DNA of 64,000 nt from positions 20,755-84,754 of the forward strand of contig JBGQFD010000002.1 of the NCBI GenBank assembly GCA_041496705.1. The letters run 5' to 3'. A program made the position numbers and the translations under genes. Source of the DNA: VBDM01 sp041496705 (GTDB taxonomy: Bacteria > Pseudomonadota > Gammaproteobacteria > Burkholderiales > SG8-39). The notes beneath the pieces are model-generated. The model was given only the letters and a program-made list of their open reading frames with translations, was not told where the DNA came from and did not search any database. How positions within the stretch are numbered: position 1 is the stretch's first letter; every line of letters begins with the position of its first letter. Below are positions 43,044-51,138 of this stretch, one piece after another.

Positions 43044-43844
43044 ATGCAAACGCGTCAATTCATCGAGCTCACCCAGCCGGAGATCGCGGCGCAGTTGAAG
43101 AAGAATCCGCTCGTGATCTTTCCCGCGGGAAGCGTCGAACAGCACGGTCCACACCTGCCCGCCGGCACCGACATCTTTGCCAGCATCGCTATCGGTGAGG
43201 AAGTCGCCAGGCGCATGGACGGGCTGGTGCTGCCCGCAGTTCCCTTCGGCGTGACGCCGATGCACATGCCCTTCGAGGGCACGATCACGTTCACGCCCGA
43301 TACCTATATCCGCGTGGTGAAGGAAGTCTGCGAGTCCACCGCGCGGCACGGCGCACGCTACCTCCTCATCGTCAACTGGCACGAAGGCAACATACCATCG
43401 CTCGCCATCGCCGCCGAATCCCTGCACCGCGACCACGGCATGACCGTCCTCACCGCGCAGGCCTGCTACGTCGCTGCGGAGATCTACGGCAAGGACATGG
43501 GCGGACTCACCCACGGGGGCGAGATCGAGGCGCACGCGGTGCTCGCCTGCCGTCCCGACCTGGTGCATCTGGACCGGATCGACCAATCCTCCGACCACGG
43601 CCAGGGCCGCAAGTGGGACAAGCTGCGCAGGACGCGCGCGTTCCAGCCGGTGCTCACCGATATCCGCACCATCGCGCCGACGGGCTGGTACGGGACTCCT
43701 GAGCAGGCGACCGTCGAAAAGGGGCGGAGGATGCTCGAGGGCGTGGCCGAGGCGATCGCCCGCGAGGCCGGCGAGATCTTCAAACAGCTCGACGAAGTCC
43801 AGGGCGGGACTGCCGAGCTGCGCCACCTGCGCAAGGTCAAGTAG
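43044..43844 (+). CDS. Creatininase-family amidohydrolase
   Basis: A 266-residue metal-dependent hydrolase. The diagnostic GSVEQHGPHLPAGTD motif, VNWHEGN and HGGEIEAHAVL segments hold the zinc ligands (Glu, His, Asp, His, Glu). Members open cyclic amides or lactams such as creatinine or hydrolyse formamides. It is 18 bases after the oxidoreductase and 9 bases before a cupin gene, in a single operon. Confidence 0.9.
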   Translation: MQTRQFIELTQPEIAAQLKKNPLVIFPAGSVEQHGPHLPAGTDIFASIAIGEEVARRMDGLVLPAVPFGVTPMHMPFEGTITFTPDTYIRVVKEVCESTARHGARYLLIVNWHEGNIPSLAIAAESLHRDHGMTVLTAQACYVAAEIYGKDMGGLTHGGEIEAHAVLACRPDLVHLDRIDQSSDHGQGRKWDKLRRTRAFQPVLTDIRTIAPTGWYGTPEQATVEKGRRMLEGVAEAIAREAGEIFKQLDEVQGGTAELRHLRKVK

Positions 43845-43853
43845 ACGGGCCCG

Positions 43854-44228
43854 ATGGCGCGCATCTTCAGTCAGGCCGACGCAAAGTCGATGGGACTTCC
43901 AGGGCGCAAGTCGCTCGAGATTGCATCCGGGGAGCGCGGCACGCAGAACGTCACCCTGAGACTCGTGGAGATACCCGTCGCGAATCCTGCCGACAAGCCG
44001 CGCGGCCGACACCGCCACGAAGGCTTCGAGGAATGCATCCACGTCCTCTCCGGCGAAGGCCGCACCGAAGCCGACAGCGGCGAGTTTCCGCTGAAAGCCG
44101 GCGACACGCTGGTGATCCCGCCGGGCGAGATGCACGTGACGCGCAACACGGGAAAGGAGCCGCTCGTGCTGCTTTGCTTCTTTCCCGTCGGCAACGTCGC
44201 CGCCCGCACGCGCGAGCCCGCTGCCTGA
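43854..44228 (+). CDS. Cupin-domain protein
   Basis: A 124-residue cupin. The first motif GRHRHEGFEECIHVLSGEG and the second PLKAGDTLVIPPGEMHVTRNTG carry the His/Glu metal set. It sits between the creatininase-family gene and the dehydrogenase gene, the latter starting at the very next base. Its small size suggests a ring-opening or isomerising enzyme, or a binding protein; sequence alone does not settle this. Confidence 0.82.
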   Translation: MARIFSQADAKSMGLPGRKSLEIASGERGTQNVTLRLVEIPVANPADKPRGRHRHEGFEECIHVLSGEGRTEADSGEFPLKAGDTLVIPPGEMHVTRNTGKEPLVLLCFFPVGNVAARTREPAA

Positions 44229-45200
44229 ATGGCGTTCGACGTTGTTTGCCTCAGACCCGAGGCGGATTTCCTGCGGGTCGGCGTCACCCCTCCCGCAACC
44301 CTGAAGATCGCCTACCGCGCGCCGGCTGATCCCGATCTCCCGGCGTTGATCCACGAAACGCGCGCCCTGGTCATGCCCGCGGTCGGCCCCAAGCTTCCCG
44401 CTGCGCCGATGGAGAACAGCAAACTCAAGCTCGTGCAAGTCACCGGAGCGGGTGTCGATCGTCTCGACGAGCCGGCGCTGAAGCGCCTCGGCATCCCGGT
44501 CGCGAACGTCCCGGGAGGCAGCAACGACGCGGTCGCGGAATACGTGGTTGCCGCCGCCTCGCTGCTGCTTCGGCGCCTGGCGTGGAGCGGCGAGGAGGTG
44601 CGCGCCGGGCGCTACAAGGAGTTCCGCGCGGCCATGCTCGCCGAGAACCTCGCCGGTCTGCACGGCTTGACGGTCGGCATCGTCGGCCTGGGAACGATAG
44701 GCTTAGCTGTCGCAAAGGCGCTGCGCGCCCACGACTGCGAGATCCTCTACTACGATCCTGCGCCGCGCGATGCTTCTCAGTTCGGCGCGAAGTCAGTCAC
44801 CCTTGACGAACTGCTCGCTGCATCCGATGTGGTGACGGTCCACGTGCCGCTCATTCCCGCCACGCAAGGCATGATCGGCACAGCCCAGCTCGCGAAAATG
44901 AGAAAGGACGCGATCCTCGTCAACGCAGCGCGAGGCGGCATCGTCGACGAGGTGGCGCTTGCCGCGGCCTTGCGCAGCAGCGCGATCGGCGGCGCCGCGG
45001 TCGACGTCTATTCGGTCGAGCCTCCCGAGGATTCGAACCCCTTACTGTCGCTCGAAGGCGAGGCAGCGCACCGGCTGTTGCTCACGCCCCACATCGCCGG
45101 CGTCACGCGGCAGGCCTACGCGATTCTGTTCCGCTCGGCGTGGGAAAACGTCGAGCGCGTGTTGCTGCGGGGACTCGCGCCGCTCAACCGCGTTTATTGA
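44229..45200 (+). CDS. D-isomer-specific 2-hydroxyacid dehydrogenase
   Basis: A 323-residue dehydrogenase interconverting a 2-hydroxy acid and a 2-keto acid with NAD(P). The nucleotide-binding motif VGIVGLGTIG lies near residue 148. The catalytic Arg is in NAARGGIVDE, the Glu in SVEPPEDSN and the His in LLTPHIAGVT. It is contiguous with the cupin gene. Its 3' end overlaps the convergent lactonase-like gene by 17 bases. Confidence 0.9.
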   Translation: MAFDVVCLRPEADFLRVGVTPPATLKIAYRAPADPDLPALIHETRALVMPAVGPKLPAAPMENSKLKLVQVTGAGVDRLDEPALKRLGIPVANVPGGSNDAVAEYVVAAASLLLRRLAWSGEEVRAGRYKEFRAAMLAENLAGLHGLTVGIVGLGTIGLAVAKALRAHDCEILYYDPAPRDASQFGAKSVTLDELLAASDVVTVHVPLIPATQGMIGTAQLAKMRKDAILVNAARGGIVDEVALAAALRSSAIGGAAVDVYSVEPPEDSNPLLSLEGEAAHRLLLTPHIAGVTRQAYAILFRSAWENVERVLLRGLAPLNRVY

Positions 45201-46008
45201 CCGGCAAGTAGCGCCTCGGCTTCCGATCCAGGCGCACCGCGATTCCCTTGAGCACGGCGCTCGCCGCGGGGTAACGCCGCATCACCAGCGGATCGTGGCC
45301 CGGAACGACGAGTTCCGGCGCATCCCCCAGCTCGCGCAGCCGCCGCCAGCCTTCGACCATGCCACCGGCATCGAAGACGATGGGAAACGGCCGCTCCTCG
45401 TTAATGTTGGCGTAGAGATGCGCCGCATCCGAGGCGAGCACGATCCAGCCGGCCCGGGTATGCACGCGCACCACCTGCAGACCTCGGGTATGCCCGCCGA
45501 TCTTGTGCAACGAGAATCCCGGCGCAAGTTCGGCATCGCCGTCGTGAAAATGCACGCGCCCACGGTAGACCTCGCGCACCATCGCCAAGACTTCATCCAC
45601 CTCGTAGGCCTGCCGGAAGAACTCGTGCGCCATGTACCGGCCGGTCGCGTACGCCATCTCGTCGTCCTGCAAGTGGAAGGTCGCAGCGGGGAACAGCGCG
45701 AAATTGCCGACGTGGTCGTAGTGCAGGTGCGTGATCACGACGTCTTTCACCTTCTTCGGATCCACTCCCAGACGGAGCAAGGTCCTGGTCGGGGGCGTCA
45801 GCATCCTGCGACCACGGCGCCTGGCTACCTTGGGATCGAACCCCGTGTCGATGACGAAGTTGCGCTGCTTGGAGCGCGCCAGCCATACGAAATAGTCGAG
45901 ATTGCTCGCGGTCTCGTGCGGGTCGCCGCCGATGAAATTCTCGGCTGCCTTGCGCTCGAGCGTGGCGTACTTGATCGCGAAGACTTCGTACTCTTCCGGT
46001 CTGGACAT
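45184..46008 (-). CDS. Metallo-beta-lactamase-fold hydrolase, AHL-lactonase-like
   Basis: A 274-residue MBL-fold hydrolase with the HLHYDHVGN zinc motif, an IGGHTRG second His, a SDAAH Asp and a late VPGHDPLV His, the arrangement of the N-acyl homoserine lactonase group. I set the start at ATG 46008, four bases after the upstream stop; an ATG 21 bases earlier would overlap that gene. In a catabolic setting it more likely opens a lactone intermediate than quenches signals, but both are possible. Confidence 0.87.
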   Translation of the reverse strand: MSRPEEYEVFAIKYATLERKAAENFIGGDPHETASNLDYFVWLARSKQRNFVIDTGFDPKVARRRGRRMLTPPTRTLLRLGVDPKKVKDVVITHLHYDHVGNFALFPAATFHLQDDEMAYATGRYMAHEFFRQAYEVDEVLAMVREVYRGRVHFHDGDAELAPGFSLHKIGGHTRGLQVVRVHTRAGWIVLASDAAHLYANINEERPFPIVFDAGGMVEGWRRLRELGDAPELVVPGHDPLVMRRYPAASAVLKGIAVRLDRKPRRYLPVNKRG

Positions 46009-46012
46009 CGAC

Positions 46013-46945
46013 TCAAGCTTTCGTTCCAAGTTCGGTACCGGCGAGCTTCTCCCAGTAGCGCACCACGGCAGTGTGGTCGGCGCCGGGGCCGAGGCTCGCT
46101 TGCGCTTCGCTCCAGGCTTCGAGGCAGGCCTCGCCGAACGGCGCCGGCGAACCGCTCGCGCGCGCCACTTCCAGCGCGGTGTTCAGGTCCTTCACCATGA
46201 GATCGAGCGAAAAACCGGAATTGAAGGCACGCGAGAGGATGTACTGGTGGAACTTGTTGAGAGTCGAGTTGTTCATCCCGGTCGAGGCGTTGAGAATGTT
46301 CACCACGTTCGCCGGGTCGAGGCCGAAGCGCTGTCCCGCGAGCACCGCTTCTGCCGCCGCGGCCAACCCAGCCGCCGAAACGTAGTTGTTGAGCGCCTTC
46401 ATTGCATGCCCGGACCCGAGCGGGCCGGTGAGGAAAATCCGCTTGCCCATCGCTTCGAGGAGCGGTCTGCAGCGCGCGATGGTTGCGGCGTCGCCGCCGA
46501 CCATGATCGACAGGCTCGCTTCCACGGCCTTCCTTACGCCGCCGGAGACCGGCGCGTCCAGCATGGCGACGCCGCGCCCGGCGAGCTGCGCGCCGAGTTC
46601 GCGCGTCCCGACCGGGGAAGACGAGCTCATGTCGATGAGAATCGCTCCCGCCGGCAGGCCCGCAAGCAGCGAGTCTCCTCCGCCCTCCGCGCCGAAAACG
46701 ACGGCCCTGACCGCCTTGCCCTCCGGCAGCATCGTGATGACCGCCTCGCAGCTCGCGCCGATCGCCTTCAGCGATCCTGGCGCTTCGGCACCGGTTGCAT
46801 CGCATGCGCGCGCGAGGGTCTCGCGGTTGAGGTCGAGGACGGCGAGGAGAAACCCGGCGCGGGCGAGGCTGCGCGCCATCGGCAAGCCCATCTGGCCGAG
46901 GCCGATGAACCCAATGCGTGCCGGGGGAACGAGGGGATCAGGCAT
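46013..46945 (-). CDS. 3-Hydroxyisobutyrate dehydrogenase-like oxidoreductase
   Basis: A 310-residue beta-hydroxyacid dehydrogenase: GFIGLGQMGLPMARSLARAG cofactor motif, the substrate-binding DAPVSGGVRKAV, and the catalytic Lys in GHAMKALNNYVSAAG. It uses NAD(P) to oxidise a 3-hydroxy acid to a semialdehyde. It precedes the lactonase-like gene by four bases, so the two are co-transcribed and convergent with the TctC-led operon. Confidence 0.92.
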   Translation of the reverse strand: MPDPLVPPARIGFIGLGQMGLPMARSLARAGFLLAVLDLNRETLARACDATGAEAPGSLKAIGASCEAVITMLPEGKAVRAVVFGAEGGGDSLLAGLPAGAILIDMSSSSPVGTRELGAQLAGRGVAMLDAPVSGGVRKAVEASLSIMVGGDAATIARCRPLLEAMGKRIFLTGPLGSGHAMKALNNYVSAAGLAAAAEAVLAGQRFGLDPANVVNILNASTGMNNSTLNKFHQYILSRAFNSGFSLDLMVKDLNTALEVARASGSPAPFGEACLEAWSEAQASLGPGADHTAVVRYWEKLAGTELGTKA

Positions 46946-47033
46946 ACGGACAGAACCTGTAATGAGATCGCAAGACTATAGCGGAAACGATTGGGTATAG
47001 TCGCGTACTGGAAGCATCGTACGAGCAAAGACA

Positions 47034-48722
47034 ATTCGTTTTCCAGCACTTTTCCTGGCGCTCACTCTCGTCTCCGGCTTCGCCGCGACCGCCTTGCACA
47101 ATCCATCGGCGCTCGCGCAGGAGCCGGCCGCGGCTGCGTCGCAGTCCGGGGCTGAGGCCGTGCGGCCAAACGCCGACCTTTCCTTCGAGAACCTGGAGCT
47201 CATCGGCGCGGTCATAGGCGAAATCCGCATCGACGCCCAGAATATTTTCGACCTGAACGATGAGAAAGAGAACGGCTTTTTCTATGGTGCGGCGAACACC
47301 TTGCACATTCGCACCCAACCGGCGGTGATTCGGCGCCAACTTCTCTTCAAGAGCGGCGAGCGCGTCTCGAAGCGCATCATCGAGGAAACGGAGCGCCTGC
47401 TGCGATTGAACCATTTTCTCTACGACGTCAGCATCCGGGCCACTGCCTACCGCGACGGCCTGGTCGACATCGAAGTCAAAACGCGGGACACCTGGACCCT
47501 GGAACCGGGCGTCAGCGCCAGCCGCTCCGGCGGCACAAACAACAGGGGCATTACGCTGAAGGAAAACAACGCCCTCGGCACTGGCGCTTTCTTCGGAATC
47601 AGCCGCACCTCAGACGCCGAGCGAACCGGAACCGAGTACCGGATATCCCAGCCCCATGCGTTCGACGGCTGGACCAACATCGACTACTCGCTCACTCAGC
47701 TGAGCGACGGATTGAGCAGATCCGCGTCCGTCACCCGCCCGTTTTACGCCCTGGACACACGCTGGGCTGCGGGTGTTACCGCGTCCACCGACAATCGCGT
47801 CAACTCCCTCTTCACCAACGGCGCGCTCGCCAGCCAGTATCGCCGCTGGGAGGACAAGGCGGAGGCTTTCGGCGGCTGGTCGGCCGGCCTGGTAGATGGC
47901 TGGTCGCAACGATACTCATTGGGCATGACTTACGTGAAGGACACCTACAACCTCGACCCGGGCCTGCCACCTCCGGCTGAAATGCCTCCCAACGTTACCC
48001 TCGTCGCGCCATTTTTCCGGTACGAGACCGTGGAGGACCAATTCGAGCAGGTCAAGAACAAGGATCTGATCCAGCGACCCGAGTACTTCGCCATGGGGTT
48101 CCAGTCCAAGCTGCAACTGGGCCGCTCGCTCGAGGGACTCGGTTCCACGCAAAGCCTGTGGCTGTACTCTGCCAGCGCCGGCGACGGTATCAGGCTTCCA
48201 CGCGGCCAGACCGTACTCGCTTCGACGTCGATCGGCGGGCAGTCCGGCTACGTCCCGCTCGGTCGCCGGACGCTAAGCGGCTCGATCCGTTATTACGGGA
48301 ATCCGAAGGGCGATGCCTTGTTGTTTTCCTCTCTCTCGGGTGATGCCCTCAAGGACCCGACCGGTTCGAGCCAGCTCGTGCTCGGCGGCGACACCGGTCT
48401 GCGCGGCTATCCGCGCAATTACCAGAGCGGCGACCGGCGGGTGCTGTTGAACGTCGAAGAGCGCGTGTATTCCGACTGGTATCCGTTCCGTCTGTTCCGC
48501 GTCGGCGCCGCGGTTTTCTATGACCTCGGTCGCGCCTGGGGCGGGCCGACTCAGAGCACGGCGAACACGGGATGGCTGAACGACGTCGGCTTCGGGCTGC
48601 GCATCCTGAGCGCCCGCTCGGCCTTCGGCAACGTGCTGCACATCGATCTCGCGTTTCCCCTGAACCGGGACCCGGGCATCAAGTCGGTGCAGTTCCTGGT
48701 GTCCACCAAGATCACCCTGTAG
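47034..48722 (+). CDS. Surface-antigen (BamA/TamA-like) outer-membrane protein
   Basis: About 562 residues with one POTRA-like domain (about 90-150, TLHIRTQPAVIRRQLLFKSG and VDIEVKTRDTWTL) and a C-terminal 16-stranded-type barrel (about 160-562) that includes a GGDTGLRGYPRNY motif typical of the Omp85 family. An Ile-coded start (ATT 47034) gives a clean signal peptide ending near ALAQEP. The frame is open from 47001, but no ATG, GTG or TTG is found before TTG 47094, which would cut the signal peptide away. ATC 47016 is the other option. A TATAGT box lies at 46996-47001. Confidence 0.75.
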   Translation: MRFPALFLALTLVSGFAATALHNPSALAQEPAAAASQSGAEAVRPNADLSFENLELIGAVIGEIRIDAQNIFDLNDEKENGFFYGAANTLHIRTQPAVIRRQLLFKSGERVSKRIIEETERLLRLNHFLYDVSIRATAYRDGLVDIEVKTRDTWTLEPGVSASRSGGTNNRGITLKENNALGTGAFFGISRTSDAERTGTEYRISQPHAFDGWTNIDYSLTQLSDGLSRSASVTRPFYALDTRWAAGVTASTDNRVNSLFTNGALASQYRRWEDKAEAFGGWSAGLVDGWSQRYSLGMTYVKDTYNLDPGLPPPAEMPPNVTLVAPFFRYETVEDQFEQVKNKDLIQRPEYFAMGFQSKLQLGRSLEGLGSTQSLWLYSASAGDGIRLPRGQTVLASTSIGGQSGYVPLGRRTLSGSIRYYGNPKGDALLFSSLSGDALKDPTGSSQLVLGGDTGLRGYPRNYQSGDRRVLLNVEERVYSDWYPFRLFRVGAAVFYDLGRAWGGPTQSTANTGWLNDVGFGLRILSARSAFGNVLHIDLAFPLNRDPGIKSVQFLVSTKITL

Positions 48723-49887
48723 AGACGGGTCCGACTCCGGCCGCCGCTGCCGTGGCCGGATGCGCAACACGTTCGTCGGCAAACCGGTAACAGCCCTTTC
48801 CTGCCCGTTTCGCTTCGTACATCGCACGATCGGCAGCCAGGAGCAATTCGTCGGCGATACGCTCCCGCGCCACCTCGGTGTCGCTGCAGGCTATGCCGAT
48901 GCTTGCACTCACGCGCAGACCCTGCACTGCGTACAGGTCGATTTCTGCGATCGCGCTCAGTACCGCCTCTGCGACCGAAATGGCATCGGAATTGTCGTGC
49001 GCGAGTTCCATCAGAACCACGAACTCGTCGCCGCCCAGCCTCGCGAAGGTGTCGGACTGACGCATACGGCCCCCTACCCGCCGCGCGATTTCCTCGAGCA
49101 GTCGATCCCCCGCCTCGTGGCCAAGCGTGTCGTTGACTGCTTTGAAACCATCAATGTCGAAAAGAAGCAGCGCAACCCTGCGCCCGTTTCGGGCTGCGGC
49201 GGCGAGGGTCTGCGACAATCGTTCCTGAAAATAGAGCCTGTTGGGAAGTCGCGTCAGTTGATCCTGTCCGGCAAGCTGTGCGACTTCCTCGATCTTTTCA
49301 GCAAGACGCCGGTTTGCCGACGCGATTCGACCCAGAAGGATCGACGTGTTGATAGTGTTGGCGACAAGCCCGAAGATGATCGTTGCCCCGAACAGCTGCT
49401 GGTCCTGCCAGTACGGGCTCGCCGCCAGGATCCACACCATGCTGAGCAGGGCGATGGCTGTCGCGAGAAACAGGTAGTGGCGTCCAAACCTCAGGCCCCA
49501 TCCCACGGTCGTCAGGAAATTGAACCCGACGTACGCGGCGAACATGCCTCCGAAGGAAGCTACATACCCGCCAACGAGGTTATCCATCAGGATTGCGAGC
49601 CCCCTGCGGACGTGCGTCGGTGCAGGATTCAGGCGCACATGTATCGAATAGCCGATCGCATAGATGGGGAACACCACGGCAACGCCGACGATGCCAGCGG
49701 GCAGCTCGGCGAAACGCCCGATGACAATGAAGCCGAGCAGGCTGACCAAGGTACACCAAAGCCGAGTTCCGGCCTGTCCCAGCTCGAGGCTCTGGGCCGA
49801 CTCCGGGCCGAGCCAGTGCCCAAGCGGCAGAACCCGATCGAGGATACCTTTGCGCTCGACCCGAATAGCGGTAAGACCGGCTTCCAT
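48712..49887 (-). CDS. Membrane diguanylate cyclase with RpfC-like input region
   Basis: A 391-residue protein. The N-terminal half (about 30-195) has about five hydrophobic helices and resembles the membrane input region of RpfC-type sensors. The C-terminal GGDEF domain (about 215-375) has an intact RLGGDEFVVL active site, and an RxxD inhibitory site (RQSD) five residues upstream of GGDEF, so c-di-GMP synthesis with product inhibition is expected. ATG 49887 is chosen because homology begins near it. Its 3' end overlaps the surface-antigen gene by 11 bases. Confidence 0.88.
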   Translation of the reverse strand: MEAGLTAIRVERKGILDRVLPLGHWLGPESAQSLELGQAGTRLWCTLVSLLGFIVIGRFAELPAGIVGVAVVFPIYAIGYSIHVRLNPAPTHVRRGLAILMDNLVGGYVASFGGMFAAYVGFNFLTTVGWGLRFGRHYLFLATAIALLSMVWILAASPYWQDQQLFGATIIFGLVANTINTSILLGRIASANRRLAEKIEEVAQLAGQDQLTRLPNRLYFQERLSQTLAAAARNGRRVALLLFDIDGFKAVNDTLGHEAGDRLLEEIARRVGGRMRQSDTFARLGGDEFVVLMELAHDNSDAISVAEAVLSAIAEIDLYAVQGLRVSASIGIACSDTEVARERIADELLLAADRAMYEAKRAGKGCYRFADERVAHPATAAAAGVGPVSTG

Positions 49888-49906
49888 GCTTTCGCGCCTG
49901 CCCCGT

Positions 49907-50269
49907 TCAGGGAAGCTGAATCTTGCCGCCGGGGGACTGTGGCACCACGATCGAGGAAGCGGCCTGGCGGCGTAGTTCCTGCAGTTCCCGGACGGTCCGC
50001 TCGATCGCCTCGTTGGCGAGCGAACCAAATTTCTCCGCGGCCTCTTCGAGCGACGCAGCGCCGATCTCGAAGGCGATGGGGATCGCGCCCGCGGGCGTCA
50101 TCACCTGGGTATCACCGACGTAGACGACACCACGTCCGGCCTCCGGTTTGCCGTCGCGGGTCACTGGCGTGAGCCGCCGGATCGAGCCGATGCGCCGATC
50201 GGTAAACATTTCCTCGAGATAGAGTTTGTCGGGATCAAGCTTCAGCTCGGTGGATTTGAGTTCTGCCAT
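49907..50269 (-). CDS. Conserved hypothetical protein
   Basis: A 120-residue cytosolic protein that I do not recognise. It is rich in Glu, Arg and Ala, with IRRLTPVTRDGKPEAGRGVVYVGDTQVMTPAGAIPIAF in the middle and a helical C-terminal half (SLEEAAEKFGSLANEAIERTVRELQEL). It contains no Cys or His clusters and no signal peptide. It is 20 bases upstream of the diguanylate cyclase gene and may be co-transcribed with it. Confidence 0.65.
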   Translation of the reverse strand: MAELKSTELKLDPDKLYLEEMFTDRRIGSIRRLTPVTRDGKPEAGRGVVYVGDTQVMTPAGAIPIAFEIGAASLEEAAEKFGSLANEAIERTVRELQELRRQAASSIVVPQSPGGKIQLP

Positions 50270-50338
50270 GTTCCGGCTCCGTGAATCAAGCGCGCAGTGT
50301 AACGCTTTGCGCCGCAGGCGTCGCGCGCGCTGGCAGAC

Positions 50339-51115
50339 TCAGGCGGGACTTTGCGCCACCGCCGAAAGCCGCAGAAGGGTTGCGCCGATCGTCGTGCGCA
50401 GCACCGCGTCCGCAAGACGGTCGAGCGGAGTCGGCTCTGCGTTCACGATGACGATGCGCGCCCCCGCCTGTTTTGCGATCGCGACTGCTCCGGCGATCGG
50501 GTACACCTGCAGGCTGGTGCCGACCGAAACGAACAGGTCGGCCTCGGCGGCTGCCCGCATCGCCCGGTCGATAACTTCCGGAACCAGCGGCTGACCGAAG
50601 GATATTGTGTCGCTCTTCAGAACTCCGCCGCACTGCTCGCAGGGCGGATCGGCTTCGCCCGCGCGCACGCGCTCCAGCGTCGCCTGCATCGGCCCCTTGC
50701 AGCCGCAAGACAGGCACACCACTGCGTGCAGCGTGCCGTGCACCTCGATGACGCGTCGGGGCGAATTCCCCGCCTTCTGATGCAGCCCGTCGATGTTCTG
50801 GGTGATGAGCGCATGGAGCTTGCCGCGCCGCTCGATCTCGACGATCGACAGGTGCCCCGCGTTGGGTTGTGCAGTCCACGCCGGATGCGCAAGGCGCGCC
50901 TGCCACGATTTCTTGCGGATTTCGGGGTCGGCAACGTAGTGGCGGATATCGGAGAGCTTCTCCGCCTGCGGGTCCTTCGTCCACACCCCCTCGGGTCCGC
51001 GGAAATCCGGAATGCCCGACTCGGTGGAAATCCCGGCGCCGGTGAGTACGACGATGTGCCTGGCTTGCTCAACCCAGGCGCAGACGGACTCGATCAATGG
51101 CCCGTTTGAGTTCAA
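50339..51115 (-). CDS. Sir2-family NAD-dependent protein deacylase
   Basis: A 258-residue sirtuin. GAGISTESGIPDFRG, TQNIDGLH and the VHGTL catalytic His are present. Four Cys (CLSC and CEQC) form the zinc ribbon, and the FGQPLV and VGTSLQVYP motifs complete the NAD site. It removes acyl groups from Lys residues using NAD. It has no obvious functional tie to its neighbours; the gap to the next gene upstream is 24 bases. Confidence 0.92.
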   Translation of the reverse strand: MNSNGPLIESVCAWVEQARHIVVLTGAGISTESGIPDFRGPEGVWTKDPQAEKLSDIRHYVADPEIRKKSWQARLAHPAWTAQPNAGHLSIVEIERRGKLHALITQNIDGLHQKAGNSPRRVIEVHGTLHAVVCLSCGCKGPMQATLERVRAGEADPPCEQCGGVLKSDTISFGQPLVPEVIDRAMRAAAEADLFVSVGTSLQVYPIAGAVAIAKQAGARIVIVNAEPTPLDRLADAVLRTTIGATLLRLSAVAQSPA

Positions 51116-51138
51116 GTCGACGTGGGCGCGCCAGCGCC

